64,000 bases of DNA, taken from Beaufortia kweichowensis. Taxonomy: Eukaryota; Chordata; Actinopteri; Cypriniformes; Gastromyzontidae. Below are positions 25,959-38,000 of this stretch, piece by piece. Positions within the stretch are counted from its first letter, which is position 1. The number at the start of each line of letters is the position of its first letter. The position numbers and the translations under genes are program-made. The stretch covers positions 12,304,700 to 12,368,699 of the forward strand of contig CM032807.1 in NCBI GenBank assembly GCA_019155185.1, given 5' to 3'. The notes under the pieces are model-generated. The model was not told where the DNA came from. It did not search any database and worked only from the letters and a program-made list of their open reading frames with translations.

Positions 25959-28900
25959 GAGGTATTTTTTATAAATTACAGTAAGGTTAACATTTTTTAA
26001 TTATTTTTTTAGTTTATGTTTATTGCTATTAAGATTTGTCAAAATTCAACTATGAAATAATAAAGTGAATAGGGAAAGAAGATTGGACAGAATAGTTCTT
26101 TAAGAAACCAAAATTGGTCCTTCTATGGCATCATATTAAGAACCTTGTGTGGCACCTTTATACCACCTTTAAAGTGTAGAAACACTTTACATTAATCTGA
26201 TAATCAGATTATTTGTTATACTGACATTATTAACAAATATAAGTAAATAAAGTAATTAGATATAAGATACAAAGTATGATTTTTATTGCTTGCTTTTGGA
26301 CACAGATTGTGTCTTGAATGTGGCCAGATACGCGTATGGTGCAGTTTCTCTCTCCAAAATCCCTTATACCTCTCTTTTATTCATAACCTGCAGGGAACAA
26401 ACCACAGGGAGCCTCTATGTTCACAGAAATAACGACACAGACAAGAGAATAGACAGAAAGAAAGAGAGGTCTGAGGGGATTTTGTTTCTGTTTGTAAGTG
26501 ATTTGAGAAATCAAAATAGGAGGGGAAAACAGGGGTGGGGATAGTCAGTGAGCTAAATTTCTCTTTGCTGACAGATGTGAGAGTCACAGTTCAAACAGAA
26601 TGCATTTATATTTAATGCAGAAAAAAGAAAGCGTTCCAAAGCAACTGTCAAAATATAGCTCATAGTATTTCAGATCACAACTGAGAAGATTAAAACATAG
26701 GCAGTGAAAGTATGTAAATACAATTTACTCATACACATGTTATCTCCCTGTGTTAGGTCCTTAAACATCAAGTATTTTGTAAAGAAATAAAAACTATATT
26801 GGTCAACCTGAGTGGCCTGCATGTGCCAAAACTCAATGATAGACAGACAACACAAAGATGTCACAGTGTCTTATCTGAAGGTTATCACAATAACAATGTC
26901 TGAGAGTCACTAAGGCCAGAAGTAATAATGGAGTGTGTCTATTTCTCTCTGTCCCTGTGTTCCTTCCAGGTCAGTAGAGTCAAAATTAAGTTAGAGAAAA
27001 GGTAGTCTTATAATACTCTGTCTTCATAAAAGCTGTGCTTAGTGCCTTTAGCATCCGATACGCCATAAAATGGGCAGCAAGGAGGACGCCCTTATAAAAC
27101 CTAATGGGGCTTTTTCACACTGCTAGTGTGTATACAGTAAATATGGGCACCTACAGTATATAAGTGACAAAATACATAAACAAGTGAAAAATATAATTGT
27201 GCCAACATATTCATTTCTTTTGTTAAAAAAGCAAAAAAAAATATTTTTGAGCCATAAGAGTCCAGCATGGATAGAAATTCCTTCAGTGCTGTTTAAAAAG
27301 CTTTCCAGGTTTCTCCAGGAACTGGATGAAACTTAAACACAAAGTGACTACTTTTGAAGATGCTAAAATATAACAAAGTGTTAATTTATCCCTTTTAGTC
27401 CTATTATTAAATAAAAATTATCATTTGTATCAGCCACTATAACATAAAGATGCACCTCAAACCCTCATTACACCTCATGTGTTTATGAAGAGTCTTGTCT
27501 AAAGGTATAAAAAGTAGGTGACTATTAATAATAGTTTATTAATACAAAAAGTCTAAAGTAAAGCGGTGTTCCATATGCCTTTAACCTAGAAATTATGCAC
27601 ACAAGTTACACTACACTACATATAAAGAAATTCAGAAACTGGACCACACATCAAGGTGTATTATATAGGACAGAATATCCCACCCACTTTGTATGTGTTT
27701 CCCTCACCCACTTTTAATAACAGAAAGTGAGGTCATTTTCCGGCTGTTAGTGTCCTTCAGAAGATGCCGACTGGACTTGTGTGTGATCAATGTGCTGACA
27801 TTCTTTCTGTGATTGGTTCCACCAAATACTGCAACAAAACGTTTGCCTCACCTCAATAGGATCTGACACAACTACATAAGCTGAGAGGGTCTGACATATT
27901 GATCTTATGTCACACAGTATGAGCAGCCTTTGCTGCATTTAATGATGTTCACGGAAATCAGCACTTGATCAATACAGAAAAAGTCTGGCCTTAATCGTTT
28001 CAAGAACTGGATACAATGTGATTTTATTCTTCATAGACATCATCAATTTCTTTAGTCTTGTAAGAGTGTTTCACAAACTCTGTTGCTTATTTCTCAACCA
28101 TTCAGGCATAATTGTTTCAGAAATTCTTTAAAACTGGGTAAAACTGGGTACTAGTATTTTAATCACAATAAAAGTCTCTGTCTCTAACAGTAAACACACC
28201 ATCCCTATGATCTCAAAGAAATTGCTACATTACTCTTTTAGCAGCATGAAAGAGAAAATTACTTTGGTTTTACTGATGTCACATTCTATATGTCAATAAC
28301 AAAATCAAACACACACTTTTTTCACTTTATAATATAACCCACACAAATGCAGTTTATTTATTGATTTAAATACACTGTTCACCCTCTTCCCTTTATTTCA
28401 GCATTGTTTGGCAAGAAAACACAAAGATCATTTTCAAAACTGCAAGCGGCAGCAACACCGTCTCAAGGCAACACTGCCTTTATCATACAGACACCATGCA
28501 GTCCATTTATTAGCATTGCCTCAGGAGCATCTCTATACCAAAAGACATTACTGATGCAGACAGTTCATATTGGTTAAAGTTAAACTTTAAACAATATTTT
28601 TATATCATCACTTCAATATAATTGTGAGACAAATGACCAAAATGCAATGGTTAAATGTTAAATTAAATGGTCTAAGAGTTAGACAAGACGTCTGTTTTGT
28701 CTTTCAAAACAAAAGTGCCATTTCTAACACCCCAAGTTTTTAAGTTATCAAACAAATGTGCAATATTTTAGTCATTTGTGAGCAATCGTGCCAGAAGACC
28801 AACAAGCAGTTTAGTAGTCCAAATTCTGAACAAGCAAATAAACCCTGTCTGTTTGAACACATCAAACACTGTCACTGAAATTCAACTTTAAGAGCGACAG

Positions 28901-30133
28901 ACATTCACTATGAATCAAACCATTAAAAATTAATCCTCAATTCCCAAGACACAACCGTTGATTTTAATAATTCATCAAACTAGTTTCATTGGTTCTCAAT
29001 CAAAAATATATTTCCTCATATGTAAAAGGCAGTGTGGAGGAACACTAGCTGTATTTTTGGCACAAAGTTCAAGTGGAAAACTGTAATGTTTTCTCCCCCA
29101 GAGTGGCTCCTGAACTTCACATCTCACACGTCAGAATGACAGCGTGCTGAGCCTCAAGCTCTCGTCTGTCAGTACTGATGTGACACGAGCTGTCTCATAA
29201 TACACTGCCCTCTTTTCCATACAGGAGTGCTCAATTGTTCATCCTTAAAGAAATAACAAAAGCTGACAAGAGGAAGGAATTGATCAAGTAATTAAATCAT
29301 TAAGGTTAAATGGGGGAAGTGTGATTTAGAGTCAGTGGGAGTGTGAAAGTCTGAAATGAAGGCTGTGATTTTATTAGTAAGGTTTGACCAGATGTCTCTG
29401 TGAGCCTGACCAAGTTTCAACACATTTCAAAACGGCAGCCAGCCGTAACAGTGCAGTAGTCACAGTGTCACTGGATGTTCTTCCCTTACAAAAATTAGCC
29501 ATGGTTTTACTACAGTAATCATGGTTTTACTACGGTAATTGTAGAAAACCAAAATATTTTCCATTGTCTCACTACAACGACCATAGTTAAACACAATATT
29601 TGTCAATGATCATTATAAACTATGATAATACGAATGGTAATCAATCTGCAGAAAAATACCATTACTACACTTTACTTTAAAATCCATGGTAAACTTTCAT
29701 ATTAGTTATACATCTAGGAAGACAAAATGAGAAAAACATCTTTTATTTTAATAACCAGAGTGTTATCTATGGTCATTTTGAAATGACCAAGTATACAAAA
29801 ACATTGCAGATATGGCATATAAAAGAAATCTTAAGCGATGTGCATATAGTTGTTAGAATCATACTGCAATAACCAAAAACACTGCGAAGGAAAAACAAGA
29901 TAAATTGTTTGAAAGGAAGGCAGTTTCTTGCAAGAGAAGGCAACATTATGTCAAGCGTGATAGCATCCCATCGCATTTAACAGCCGCACTGATGCAGATC
30001 TACAGACCCACTATTCAGGCATAATGAATATACACAGCATTTACTCACTTTCATGCTTTGAGGTACCCCATGTGTGCCGCGGGACTCCCGGACTTTTTAT
30101 GATCGCTCTCCCGGCTGATTTTAACGCATCCAT
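8333..30133 (-). CDS. ldlrap1: LDLRAP1/ARH-type PTB-domain clathrin adaptor, complete, 285 aa
   Basis: Nine coding exons on the - strand: 30049-30133 (ATG at 30133), 19019-19161, 17760-17872, 12703-12817, 12352-12424, 12110-12190, 11723-11841, 10684-10718 and 8333-8426 (stop 8333-8335). Phases join without a break to 858 nt. LDLRAP1 binds FxNPxY tails of LDL-receptor-family proteins through its PTB domain and links them to AP-2 and clathrin at the plasma membrane. The N-terminus MDALKSAGRAIIKSPG matches human MDALKSAGRALIRSP. The PTB domain spans about residues 30-172 (LPENWTDTKETLLEG; ISYCTTDKTQDKVFAYISQS; AVTLTVAQAFKVAL). Residues 251-260, DAFSRLATSR, keep the AP-2 beta-appendage pattern FxxLxxxR. 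Human LDLRAP1 is 308 aa with LLDLE as clathrin box; no such box is seen here. Exons 6-7 are Ser/Glu/Pro-rich, then basic, and resemble nothing I know. It may be a second LDLRAP1 copy rather than the strict ortholog. Confidence 0.93.
9149..9177 (-). other. ldlrap1: Candidate alternative 29-nt microexon in ldlrap1
   Basis: On the - strand a 29-nt purine-rich block is preceded by a pyrimidine tract ending CATGCAG and followed by a consensus donor CAG|GTAAGT. A tandem acceptor (GCAGCAG) would also allow 26 nt. It lies between exons 8 and 9. Skipping it gives the conserved FSRLATSR; including it shifts the frame to a short tail ending CLKMQQ. Use is inferred from splice-site strength only. Confidence 0.4.
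13192..13483. mobile_element. Cyprinid palindromic MITE, intact, with 34-bp hairpin arms
   Basis: The ends are TTAAAGGGATAGTTCACCC and TTATCCCTTTAA. Two perfect 34-bp inverted arms at 13297-13330 and 13370-13403 surround a 39-bp loop. It is the best-preserved copy in the window and lies in an ldlrap1 intron. Non-coding. Confidence 0.9.
14569..14726. mobile_element. Short inverted-repeat element with AACCCA motifs
   Basis: The terminal inverted repeats CTCTAAAAAATGC (14572-14584) and GCATTTTTTAGAG (14710-14722) bracket repeated AACCCAAC/GTTGGGTT words. This is a common small non-autonomous DNA element type of teleosts. It lies in ldlrap1 intron 3. Diverged pieces of similar sequence occur near 20010-20090 and 20330-20400. 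Confidence 0.8.
15350..15930 (-). mobile_element. 5'-truncated L2-type LINE with RT C-terminus
   Basis: Read on the - strand, an open frame ending at 15540 encodes the C-terminal end of a non-LTR reverse transcriptase: FHNAAARLVF, SLHWLPVAARIKFKSL, PGLWNNLPNAIRSA and FKKQLKTHLF. These are typical of fish L2-clade elements. After the stop the tail reads AAGTCGCTTTGGATAAAAGC and ends in ATGTAAATGTAAAT repeats at 15350. Most of the element is missing at its 5' side, which stops near 15930, so it cannot move. It sits in ldlrap1 intron 3, on the same strand as the gene. Confidence 0.88.
18669..18965. repeat. Left arm of inverted repeat around ldlrap1 exon 2
   Basis: The sequence recurs as a reverse complement at about 19648-19958, by eye near 90% identity with small indels. 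Shared blocks include AGACAGAACTGCCATTCGGT and GGACACTTGCCAATGGGGTA. The arm lies about 54 nt downstream of the exon 2 donor in the transcribed strand. Confidence 0.85.
19648..19958. repeat. Right arm of inverted repeat around ldlrap1 exon 2
   Basis: Reverse-complement partner of 18669-18965, located about 490 nt upstream of the exon 2 acceptor in the transcribed strand. The block TTACCCCATTGGCAAGTGTC is common in teleost repeats, so both arms are probably copies of one element inserted in opposite directions. Confidence 0.85.
20150..20222 (+). repeat. Retroposon 3' tail fragment
   Basis: CTGTAAAGCTGCTTTAAAAC is followed by AAAGCGCTATACAAATAAAC and TTGAACTTGA. This is the tail found at the 3' end of many fish non-LTR retroposons. 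No coding part is attached. Confidence 0.6.
22220..22450. mobile_element. Foldback MITE with 63-bp arms
   Basis: The arms at about 22220-22282 and 22388-22450 are near-perfect inverted copies (TATAGACCATTTC and GAAATGGTCTATA at the outer ends; CCAGAAGCACTTCCTGT inside). The central part of about 105 bp is not repeated. It lies in ldlrap1 intron 1. Confidence 0.85.
22636..22760 (+). mobile_element. tRNA-derived SINE head
   Basis: TGTAGCTCAATAGTAGG (A-box-like), CTAGCAACACCAAGGTCATG and GGGTTCAATCCTATGG (B-box-like) form a tRNA-like 5' part as in common cyprinid SINEs. It is followed by AT-rich sequence without a clear L2 tail. The mismatches and the lack of a proper acceptor stem argue against a working tRNA gene. 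Confidence 0.7.
25869..25950. repeat. (AT)n microsatellite, about 41 units
   Basis: An uninterrupted AT dinucleotide run in ldlrap1 intron 1. Its length may be under-called in the assembly. Confidence 0.97.
27275..27400 (+). repeat. Fragment of Tc1/mariner-like non-autonomous element
   Basis: Blocks AAAAAGCTTTCCAGGTTT, AAGATGCTAAAATATAAC and CCCTTTTAGTCCTATT match, in order, the inside of the element at 32650-33365. The terminal repeats are not seen. Confidence 0.55.
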
Positions 30134-32089
30134 GCTGGATGGGGGCTGAGGTGCCGTGATCCTCCTACTATGGGAATGATGGTAAAAGTAGATCGAGCAT
30201 GCAACGAATGGAGCGAGTGGACACGAGCACCCCACAGTATAGACACCCAACACAGTCCTGTACAGTAATATTAACCCTTCACTGGACAGCCTCCGATCTG
30301 CGAGAGATCCACGAGACGCTCCGGTTACGAGACTCGTGACGTTTCACCACAGGAAAAAGATACCATGTAGCCATGAAAACACATGACTTCAAGACCATTC
30401 ATACAATTACCCTGTCATGCTGACAATCAGTGTTTTTAACCCAATAATATAATGGAATTGGGGTTTTCTTGGGAAAATCTGATTAAACCGTGGACTGTGA
30501 ATTAGTTTTACGTTGTTAGCTAATTATTCTTTTAAAAAATAATAAATAAATAAAAATGCTGAATACTTAAAACAATTAATAATTAATTCAACAAGTTATA
30601 GTTCATTCGTGGAAAAAATACGTAATTAGTTATCTCAATGCAGCCTTTTTTTACAATAACAAATGTTTAAAATGAGATATTTCTGTATATCATTTAATTT
30701 AATTTAGCTGTAGATTCATCCTTGTAAAAAGTCACATCTGTAAGTGTATATTTGTGTGAGCTCTGGCGCCCTCTGTCTGCCATTTACTGTTACAATAATT
30801 TTCGGAAATCAAATTACTGTACAACAAAACATTTTAGCATGCATTTAATACTGATATATTGAAATGCAGCAAAAAGCATACCCATCGTTCAAATCATTTT
30901 ATTGGCGTACTGTATCATTCAATGTATCCGATCTGTAAAGTTCCTCAAGGTCAGTTTTGTACAAACCCATGAAATCTACAAAGTCATTTACATTTTAATA
31001 TTTGGGCTGTTCTCTGGTCATTTTGAATAGGGTTTGAAAAATAGGCCTAAACCACCATTTTAAGTTTTTTCTTTAATGTTACTTGTGGAAAAAGACCTCA
31101 ACACAATGTCTAGGTAGTCAGAATCTATAAGTTGTTCGAGATTTTATTGTGGTTTTATGTAAATTTATTTGCCTTAAGCCTTTACAGCCAAATGCGGTAA
31201 AGCGATCTCTTTAGTCAATGGGCTTTTTAAACTCTTAATTCTTTGGGTACTTAAAACTGGGATTTAAAACAAATGCTTTTACTGCAGAAATAAAGACCAA
31301 AATTGAACAGCTTGTGGTTAAAGAGTGTAGATCAATTAGAGCAATTCAGTATTGCTTCACGATTTTCTATACTGCACCCAAGAACAGTCCTTTTAATGTT
31401 TACCAGCCCAAAGATTATAAGCCTGGGATTTTGTATACAGAGGACATTGTATAAACAGTTGGGGAATCAATTTGAACCCAAACCCAAATTTGCATCTCCT
31501 TCATACAAAAGCAACAACAGCTTATGTAAAACCTTGCATCGTTCAAATGAATGAAGACCACAAGAGAAAGCTCATTACCCATATCTCATTCACAAGTCAG
31601 CTTTAGCCCTACAGCACACTCATCTTCAGCCAAAGAGTCATTGCATTTATTCATGATGGTGGTCACGTGTCACATCAGGTTACCAACCCTTGCAGTAGAA
31701 ACCATGCTATTAATCCATTATTAGGGTTTTTTTTAAGAATCAGTCAGGGGCCATTAAATAAAATATTTTTTGATTAGCTTAAAGAAAAGCTACTCAAACA
31801 AATTAAATAGACCAGCATCCAATGTTTTCTATAATAAAAAATAGGTTAGCACTCCTCAAACTTGTTGACAAACATGCACTTGGTCATTTCAGGTTATATT
31901 ATCATCCTTATCCCTCCATGGCATTTTGGCAGCTGCCATGGACTCTTTACCCCATGCTCTCTCTCGCTCTTTTCTCACTCATCTCTGTTGGTTTCCACAT
32001 CGCTGACTCTCCGCATTAGCAGGCAGAGGCTGGAAGCACCGGATGGGAGTGGAGGTGGGCGGTGAAAGCAGTTGGTTCCCAGGAGTATA
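30134..32089 (-). other. rnf19-like 3' UTR and ldlrap1 upstream region
   Basis: On the transcribed (-) strand the RNF19-like 3' UTR begins at 32089 and ldlrap1 starts at 30133. Poly(A) signal candidates (TTTATT on the + strand) occur near 31646, 31143 and 30897. The last 200 bases before the ldlrap1 ATG are richer in CG and include CGTGACGTTTC (30323-30343 region), a CRE-like word, consistent with a promoter. No further gene seen. Confidence 0.55.
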
Positions 32090-35000
32090 TCAGACACTGT
32101 CCGTCTCAGGAACTGGCATGGGGTCTTCGCTCCCTGTCTGTTGAGAGGCACGTAGAGGTTCACAGGGCTGGCTGAGTGATTCTGAAGACAGGCTCTTACT
32201 AGACAGAATACTGCTGAGACTTGGCTTCCGTCCTCCCCGCGGCTGAGCCTCAATCTCCACACGGACTTCAATGTTGGTGCCTTCCCTGCTGTAAACAAAC
32301 AGAAAAACAAACATGAGGATACATAAATATAAACACATGGTTCTCTGCTAGAAGTGTGTAAAAAAAGTTATTTGAAAGGATTGAAGCATTTAATCTTGAA
32401 ATGCTGCATTAATATGAGCAAGACAATAATATTAACATAATATTTTTTAAAACAAGATTTAAAAAAAAATAAGTATATAAGATTGTACTGTAGCATTCAG
32501 TCAATTATTCTTATATTACCAAGATGGAAATTCAAAATAAGTGAATAAAACTACACAATGTACCAAAGTTGAAATAAAGTACAAAAAAAACCTTACAGTA
32601 CCAGTAAAAAGTTGATGCAATTGACTAAATGTTTCTCATTATAGTACCACTATACTGTACCAGTGTTACATAATACAAGCACAGAGAGGCAGAGATCCAA
32701 ATACAGTTTCTTAGTTTTAATGAAAATTTCAAGCACACAGGGCAAGAGCAAGACCAGAAGGACCAGAAAAAACAAAACGTCAACTGACAAAATAACAACT
32801 GAGAAGAGGGTATAAATACAAGGGTTAACAAGGCACAGGTGATGGCAATGAACAATGATAATGAGTCCGCAAAGCATTATGGGAGATGTAGTGAAAAGGT
32901 GATAAACGGTCCAAGCTGAGGAACAGGGCAAGACGGAGACACGAGGGAGACACAGACACAGGGATCCTGACAAGCAGTCAAAGGTTTGGACACAATTGAC
33001 AAAAAATCTTTTAATCTTAATGTGTATGTTTCAGTGTTTGAAATTACTTGAATTGTGTCAATATATTAATTTATTTAATAAGAAAACTAACATATTATTT
33101 AAAAATATTTTTTTTAATGGATTACATGGACCAACTGATTAATAAAAAGTTCCTTCCATGCTGTATAAAAAGCTTCCCAGGTTTAGACCTCAAGAAGCTG
33201 GATAATAAAATGGCACATTGCACTTTTAAAGAATGCTAAAATATAACATAGTGTTTATTTATTTTGGATCCTTTTAGTCACAACATAATTCCCAAGGTTA
33301 CAATTATTTATGTTCTGTTTAAACAACAGTAAATAAATGTTTTTAAACTTTTGACTGGTATACTGTAGGTGTGTAAAGGATTGCAATAAACTATTTTAAA
33401 TATCTATAGGCAAAACTGTAATGGCATTATATCATGATTCAGATATCAATATAATATTCAATCACCAAATCCTAACATGAAAGTGACTATATCTTCTATG
33501 GTTTATATTTGCTCACCTTAGAGCAAATGTTTGTGTGCTAGTGAAGGCACACTCCTCAACTACATCCACTTCGTCTGACTGGACATCCTGCTCAGTGCTG
33601 TCAATATGTCTATCATTAGATGGTTTAATCGAGTCCTTTTCTCCTGACTGGTCCATACTGGTGCTGGGAAGCGGCAACACTTCCTCCACATTCACACTCA
33701 CTTCCTGTACACTGCCGTCAGTTAGAGCTGGATTGGACTGGCCGGTCCAGTGGTCACTGACTACATGAGAAAATAGAAGATCTTCAAGAGAAGTTTAAAT
33801 GTCATCAGATCAGGCCAAACTGCGTGTTTTATATTACATTACTAATCATTTCTGCATGCTACAATATAACAATTACAATATTTACATAATTGAATGCAGA
33901 CTTAAATGTAAGGGTTATGCAAACTCATGTGTAAAGGTTAGTACTACAATAAAGCAGAACTTAATCCTGTTAGCAAACAGTGTTTTTACTTATTCATAGT
34001 ATACCCTGATTTAAAAAAAACTGCCATCTTTTATAATAGACTTACAATTTGCAAGATCTTCCAGCTGTATATTCCGAACTTCAGGAGGTTCATGTTGTGG
34101 TCTGCACCAGCCATTCCGACACAAAGACATGGGCACTACCCCGTAGACATACGTCAACATAAGAGGCACTCCTACCCCTTAAAAAAATGAAAAAATTCTG
34201 TTAGTTACAGTTCCTTATAATATTCATAAAATATCTCATTAATGACTGTTAAGTTAATGCATGCATACACATTCAAATAGTTTATTTAAAAATCAAACCC
34301 AGATTGTTTAACAAAATTTTGCATTAGTTGTACAGTAAAATGTTAATATCAAATAAAAATGAACAAGTCAAACACTATCACTCGTAATGTTATTGTGAAC
34401 CCCTGCAGAGGACTACATTATGGAAATCTTTACATTATAAATATGTATATGCACATAAAACTTATAGATTATATAAATATGCACCTATATGAGAGTCATC
34501 TACACAAATTTGCCAAACTCAATAAATGCATATTTAGCATTCTTTTATTTAAAACTACAAAAAAATACTGACAGTTTGAATGAATCCCCCTAATGAAACA
34601 TACAGTACAGAGAACAGGTGATCTTATATGGACAATTAAGGAATAGGGGCAGTAAAGCAAATGTTGGCAGCATAAATGCACAGTGGCATGATGCAAACAG
34701 CAAACATAAGAACAACAGTTCACACACAATAAAAGGAGACAAAGGACCATAATTCTCCTGGTTATGGGTAAGAACAGAGTGGCATTGTTGGTACGAGCGT
34801 TCTCGGGGACAGGGCCCCAGTGTGGCTCTGCTGAGGAGAGGTCAGAGCCGCAGAACAGACAGGACTATTCAGAGTACTGAAGAGAGGAAACAGAAGATAC
34901 GGCTTTGGGGAGAGTGCACAGCAGTGAATGTGCTGTGCATGATCTCAAGCTACGCTGTTGAGATCATTCTGGCATTGTAGCGGCAATCGGCTATAATCTG

Positions 35001-38000
35001 CCCTGAAGGACTCATGAGCATTAAAGCAGAAGATAGATGAGTCATCAGAAATGATTTGAGCGGTTTGGTGTAAGCGTTCATTAATTAATTAGTTCATTAA
35101 TATGAAGGAAAAATGTGTGTTTGATTTTAAGCCTCAGTCTTTCTCATATAGGCTCTGCGGTGAGATGCAGACTTGTGTTCAGTGGCTTAATATGTCAAGA
35201 CTCCAGAGCCATCAATACAGAAACGCTCAATGCTTTTACACTGTCATAACACAATTCTGCCCTTGTTTGTAGGTCAGGGCCTGTCCATCACAACATCCAC
35301 ATAAGCACTGAAAACCGAAAGCATTTAATGCTCATACTGTAACTATATTCATCTGCATCAAATGTCACGTCACGTGCAATTAGCAGAAAGAAATTCAGTT
35401 TCTTACCTACAGTAATGGCTGCTATGACTGGAGACACGAATACAGACATCATGACCCCGCTGGCCACTGTCAAGTAATGCTTACTTCCTGAGATATTGTT
35501 TTTCTTACAGCGGCCGTGGACCTGAGAGGAAAGAGAGAATTTTTAAAAAAAGTTTAAGAATATTTACAACATATATTACCAACACAAAGGTAAAGCTCCT
35601 ACTGATAAAATGTGTAGTTTAATTTCGATAAAAGGGTCTGCTAAATGCATAAATGTAAACATTGCTCTCTTTTCCATTAAATGAATATGAATATGGACTA
35701 AAGCTGTAAATTGCTAGTACTCTGCCCAACATCTTCTATTCTGCCATTTGGGTTTGGAACAACACAATAATATCAATGACATCATTTTAAAGAGGTGTGT
35801 AAAGAAATTAGACGTTAGACTTACAAAGGTCATTTTTACAACTTTTGATTTACCTAAAAAAAGTTAGACTTTTAAAGTCATTAAGACCATAACGACCTCT
35901 ATAAACTAATGCCACCTCCTTACTTTCTGTACTAAAGTTTTCTATATCACATTTACCTGCTGTGCGAAGAGAACAGGTCTGGTTAATTTACATAAATTAA
36001 CATATATGCATTGGGCAGCACTTTTTTATGATAAGCGCACACACACAGGGACATGACCTTGTCTTTTAATAAACCCCGAGCTATTAGACGATCACCTGAT
36101 CTATTGTACCGCAGAAAGGACAGATAAAGCAGGTCATGGTACGGGTTAGAGTAGTTTGAGTTATGCCAAGCTCATACTCGAAGACTGAAGGTCATTGCCT
36201 TCCACACATTTAAAAACTCACATTTATATTCTGTCACGCTGGTGCTCACTTTACAAAACTGATTGTAGACTATATGTGCATAAATCAATACAATGACTCT
36301 CCTCCCTGACTCTAGTTATGTACAATTATCACAAAAACTCACACACATATTGAAGCATGAACATTATTTGTGGTATGTCAACAAACAACACAGAAAATTA
36401 GCACAGTTTACACAAAACAAGAAAAACAAGTGAAGGTGTTCTTTCCCCACAATGCTTTGCATTACTTTGCAGTTTTATGGGCAAATAGACAAACCGGAGT
36501 ATCTACAGCAAGTTGTCTATGGAAGTAGTAAGCAGCCATCCATTGTTTTTTTTTCTTGTTTTGTTTTCTCGTGATCCCTACTCTACTCATGATTTCTCGT
36601 GGTCTCGACTTAACTTTTTCAAAATCGTGAGATAACAAAAGTTGTTTTTTTACTACAAGTGTAGCTAATAATTGTCCACAATGGACAATAAAGTTGGACT
36701 GGATGTTTGTGAATTTAGGGACTGTCTCTAAAGTTATAATATACACGTTTCTAACTTTAATAGCATTTAACAGCTTATTTTAATTTAACAAAAATGTGCA
36801 TTAGCTGACAACCACATGAACACTGTACAGTAGGTTTTGTGACCGTTTGTTGACTGTAAGTTATTCCATTTAAATGCTGTTTAAAGTAGTAAATGAATGT
36901 GTTTGTAACTTTAGAGACGGTCCCTAAATTCACCACTGGAGCAAATCCATGATCTAAGTAAAATCTAATTTGTTCATCTAATTTCTTTAAATATGGTTTT
37001 GCTGTCTCCAAACAAAATACCCTGTTATATTGAGTAAACATAACAACTTTGTTATCTCGAGATCATGAAAAAAAATAAAAGTAAACAATACTTTTACTTT
37101 TTTAAATCAAGGGGACCTATCTTGTTGTGCAATTGACTTTAAATAAGTTAAGATGTAGTTAAGTTTAGATGTTTACCTTTCGGCCCATATATATTGGGAT
37201 GCCCACAATGATGACAGGTATTGCAATGCCTGCTATTAGTGAGATCACCACCGGAGCCCCAAGCAGCATGCCGACCTGCCACAAAACCTTTCGGGTCTGC
37301 GACCACGGCTTCTTTCCCCAGAAAGTACAGCCTGAGGGACTGTACGGGAAAAAGGTGAAAGACAAGGTAAGAAAGAGAATATACAAAGACAAAATAGAGA
37401 TGTAGGCTACTGTAGGTTCTTGCAGCAGTTACATTCTGTCTTATATGTGGTTTTTCATTTTATCATACTCCCAGAAGCCTCCTCACACAGCTATGTACAT
37501 GACATGGGGTTAAAGCTAAGAAAAGGCAGTAAAAAAGAACTAATTGCCAAAAAAGCCAGACACACACACAAACTCACATATGCTGTCTGACTGGATCAAT
37601 AGGATCCAATTTTATGATCTCATTCTCGATTAGCCTCATCCACCGCCTGGGTGAATTAAATCCTTTAGAGCCAATGTCAATTTCTATTCTGTTACGTGTG
37701 CCAAAGTCAACAATGGAAAGTATGACAGGTAAATAACTTGAAAGTCATTCTGAGGTAATCTTTTACACATAACACTTAAGTAGATGAAAATGTGCAAAAG
37801 GAGCAACAAATGTTTTGCCCTTGTCTGCAGGTAACAGTCTGCCCATAAGTCAACATTTAGATATAAGTAAGACAATACCACCACAATAGTGTGTTATTCA
37901 TCAAAATAATTAGGTGGTCATTTCTCTAAAATGAATTACAATTACACTTTATTTAGATGTGGCTCAAAGTCATTCATCAAAATAAAGAAAGGACGCTCTG

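Larger units (their letters stand above)
23000..30048 (-). other. ldlrap1 intron 1, distal part
   Basis: Most of the 10.9-kb first intron. Apart from the AT run at 25869, a Tc1/mariner-like fragment near 27275-27400 and a short repeat of TGGTTTTACTAC words near 29495-29560, it is AT-rich sequence in which I find no exon. ORFs up to 84 codons here show no family motif. Confidence 0.6.

Noticed and set aside
36462..37041. ORFs of 88-94 codons in an intron of the RNF19-like gene
   Set aside because: They overlap a short MITE and AT-rich intron and have no family resemblance.
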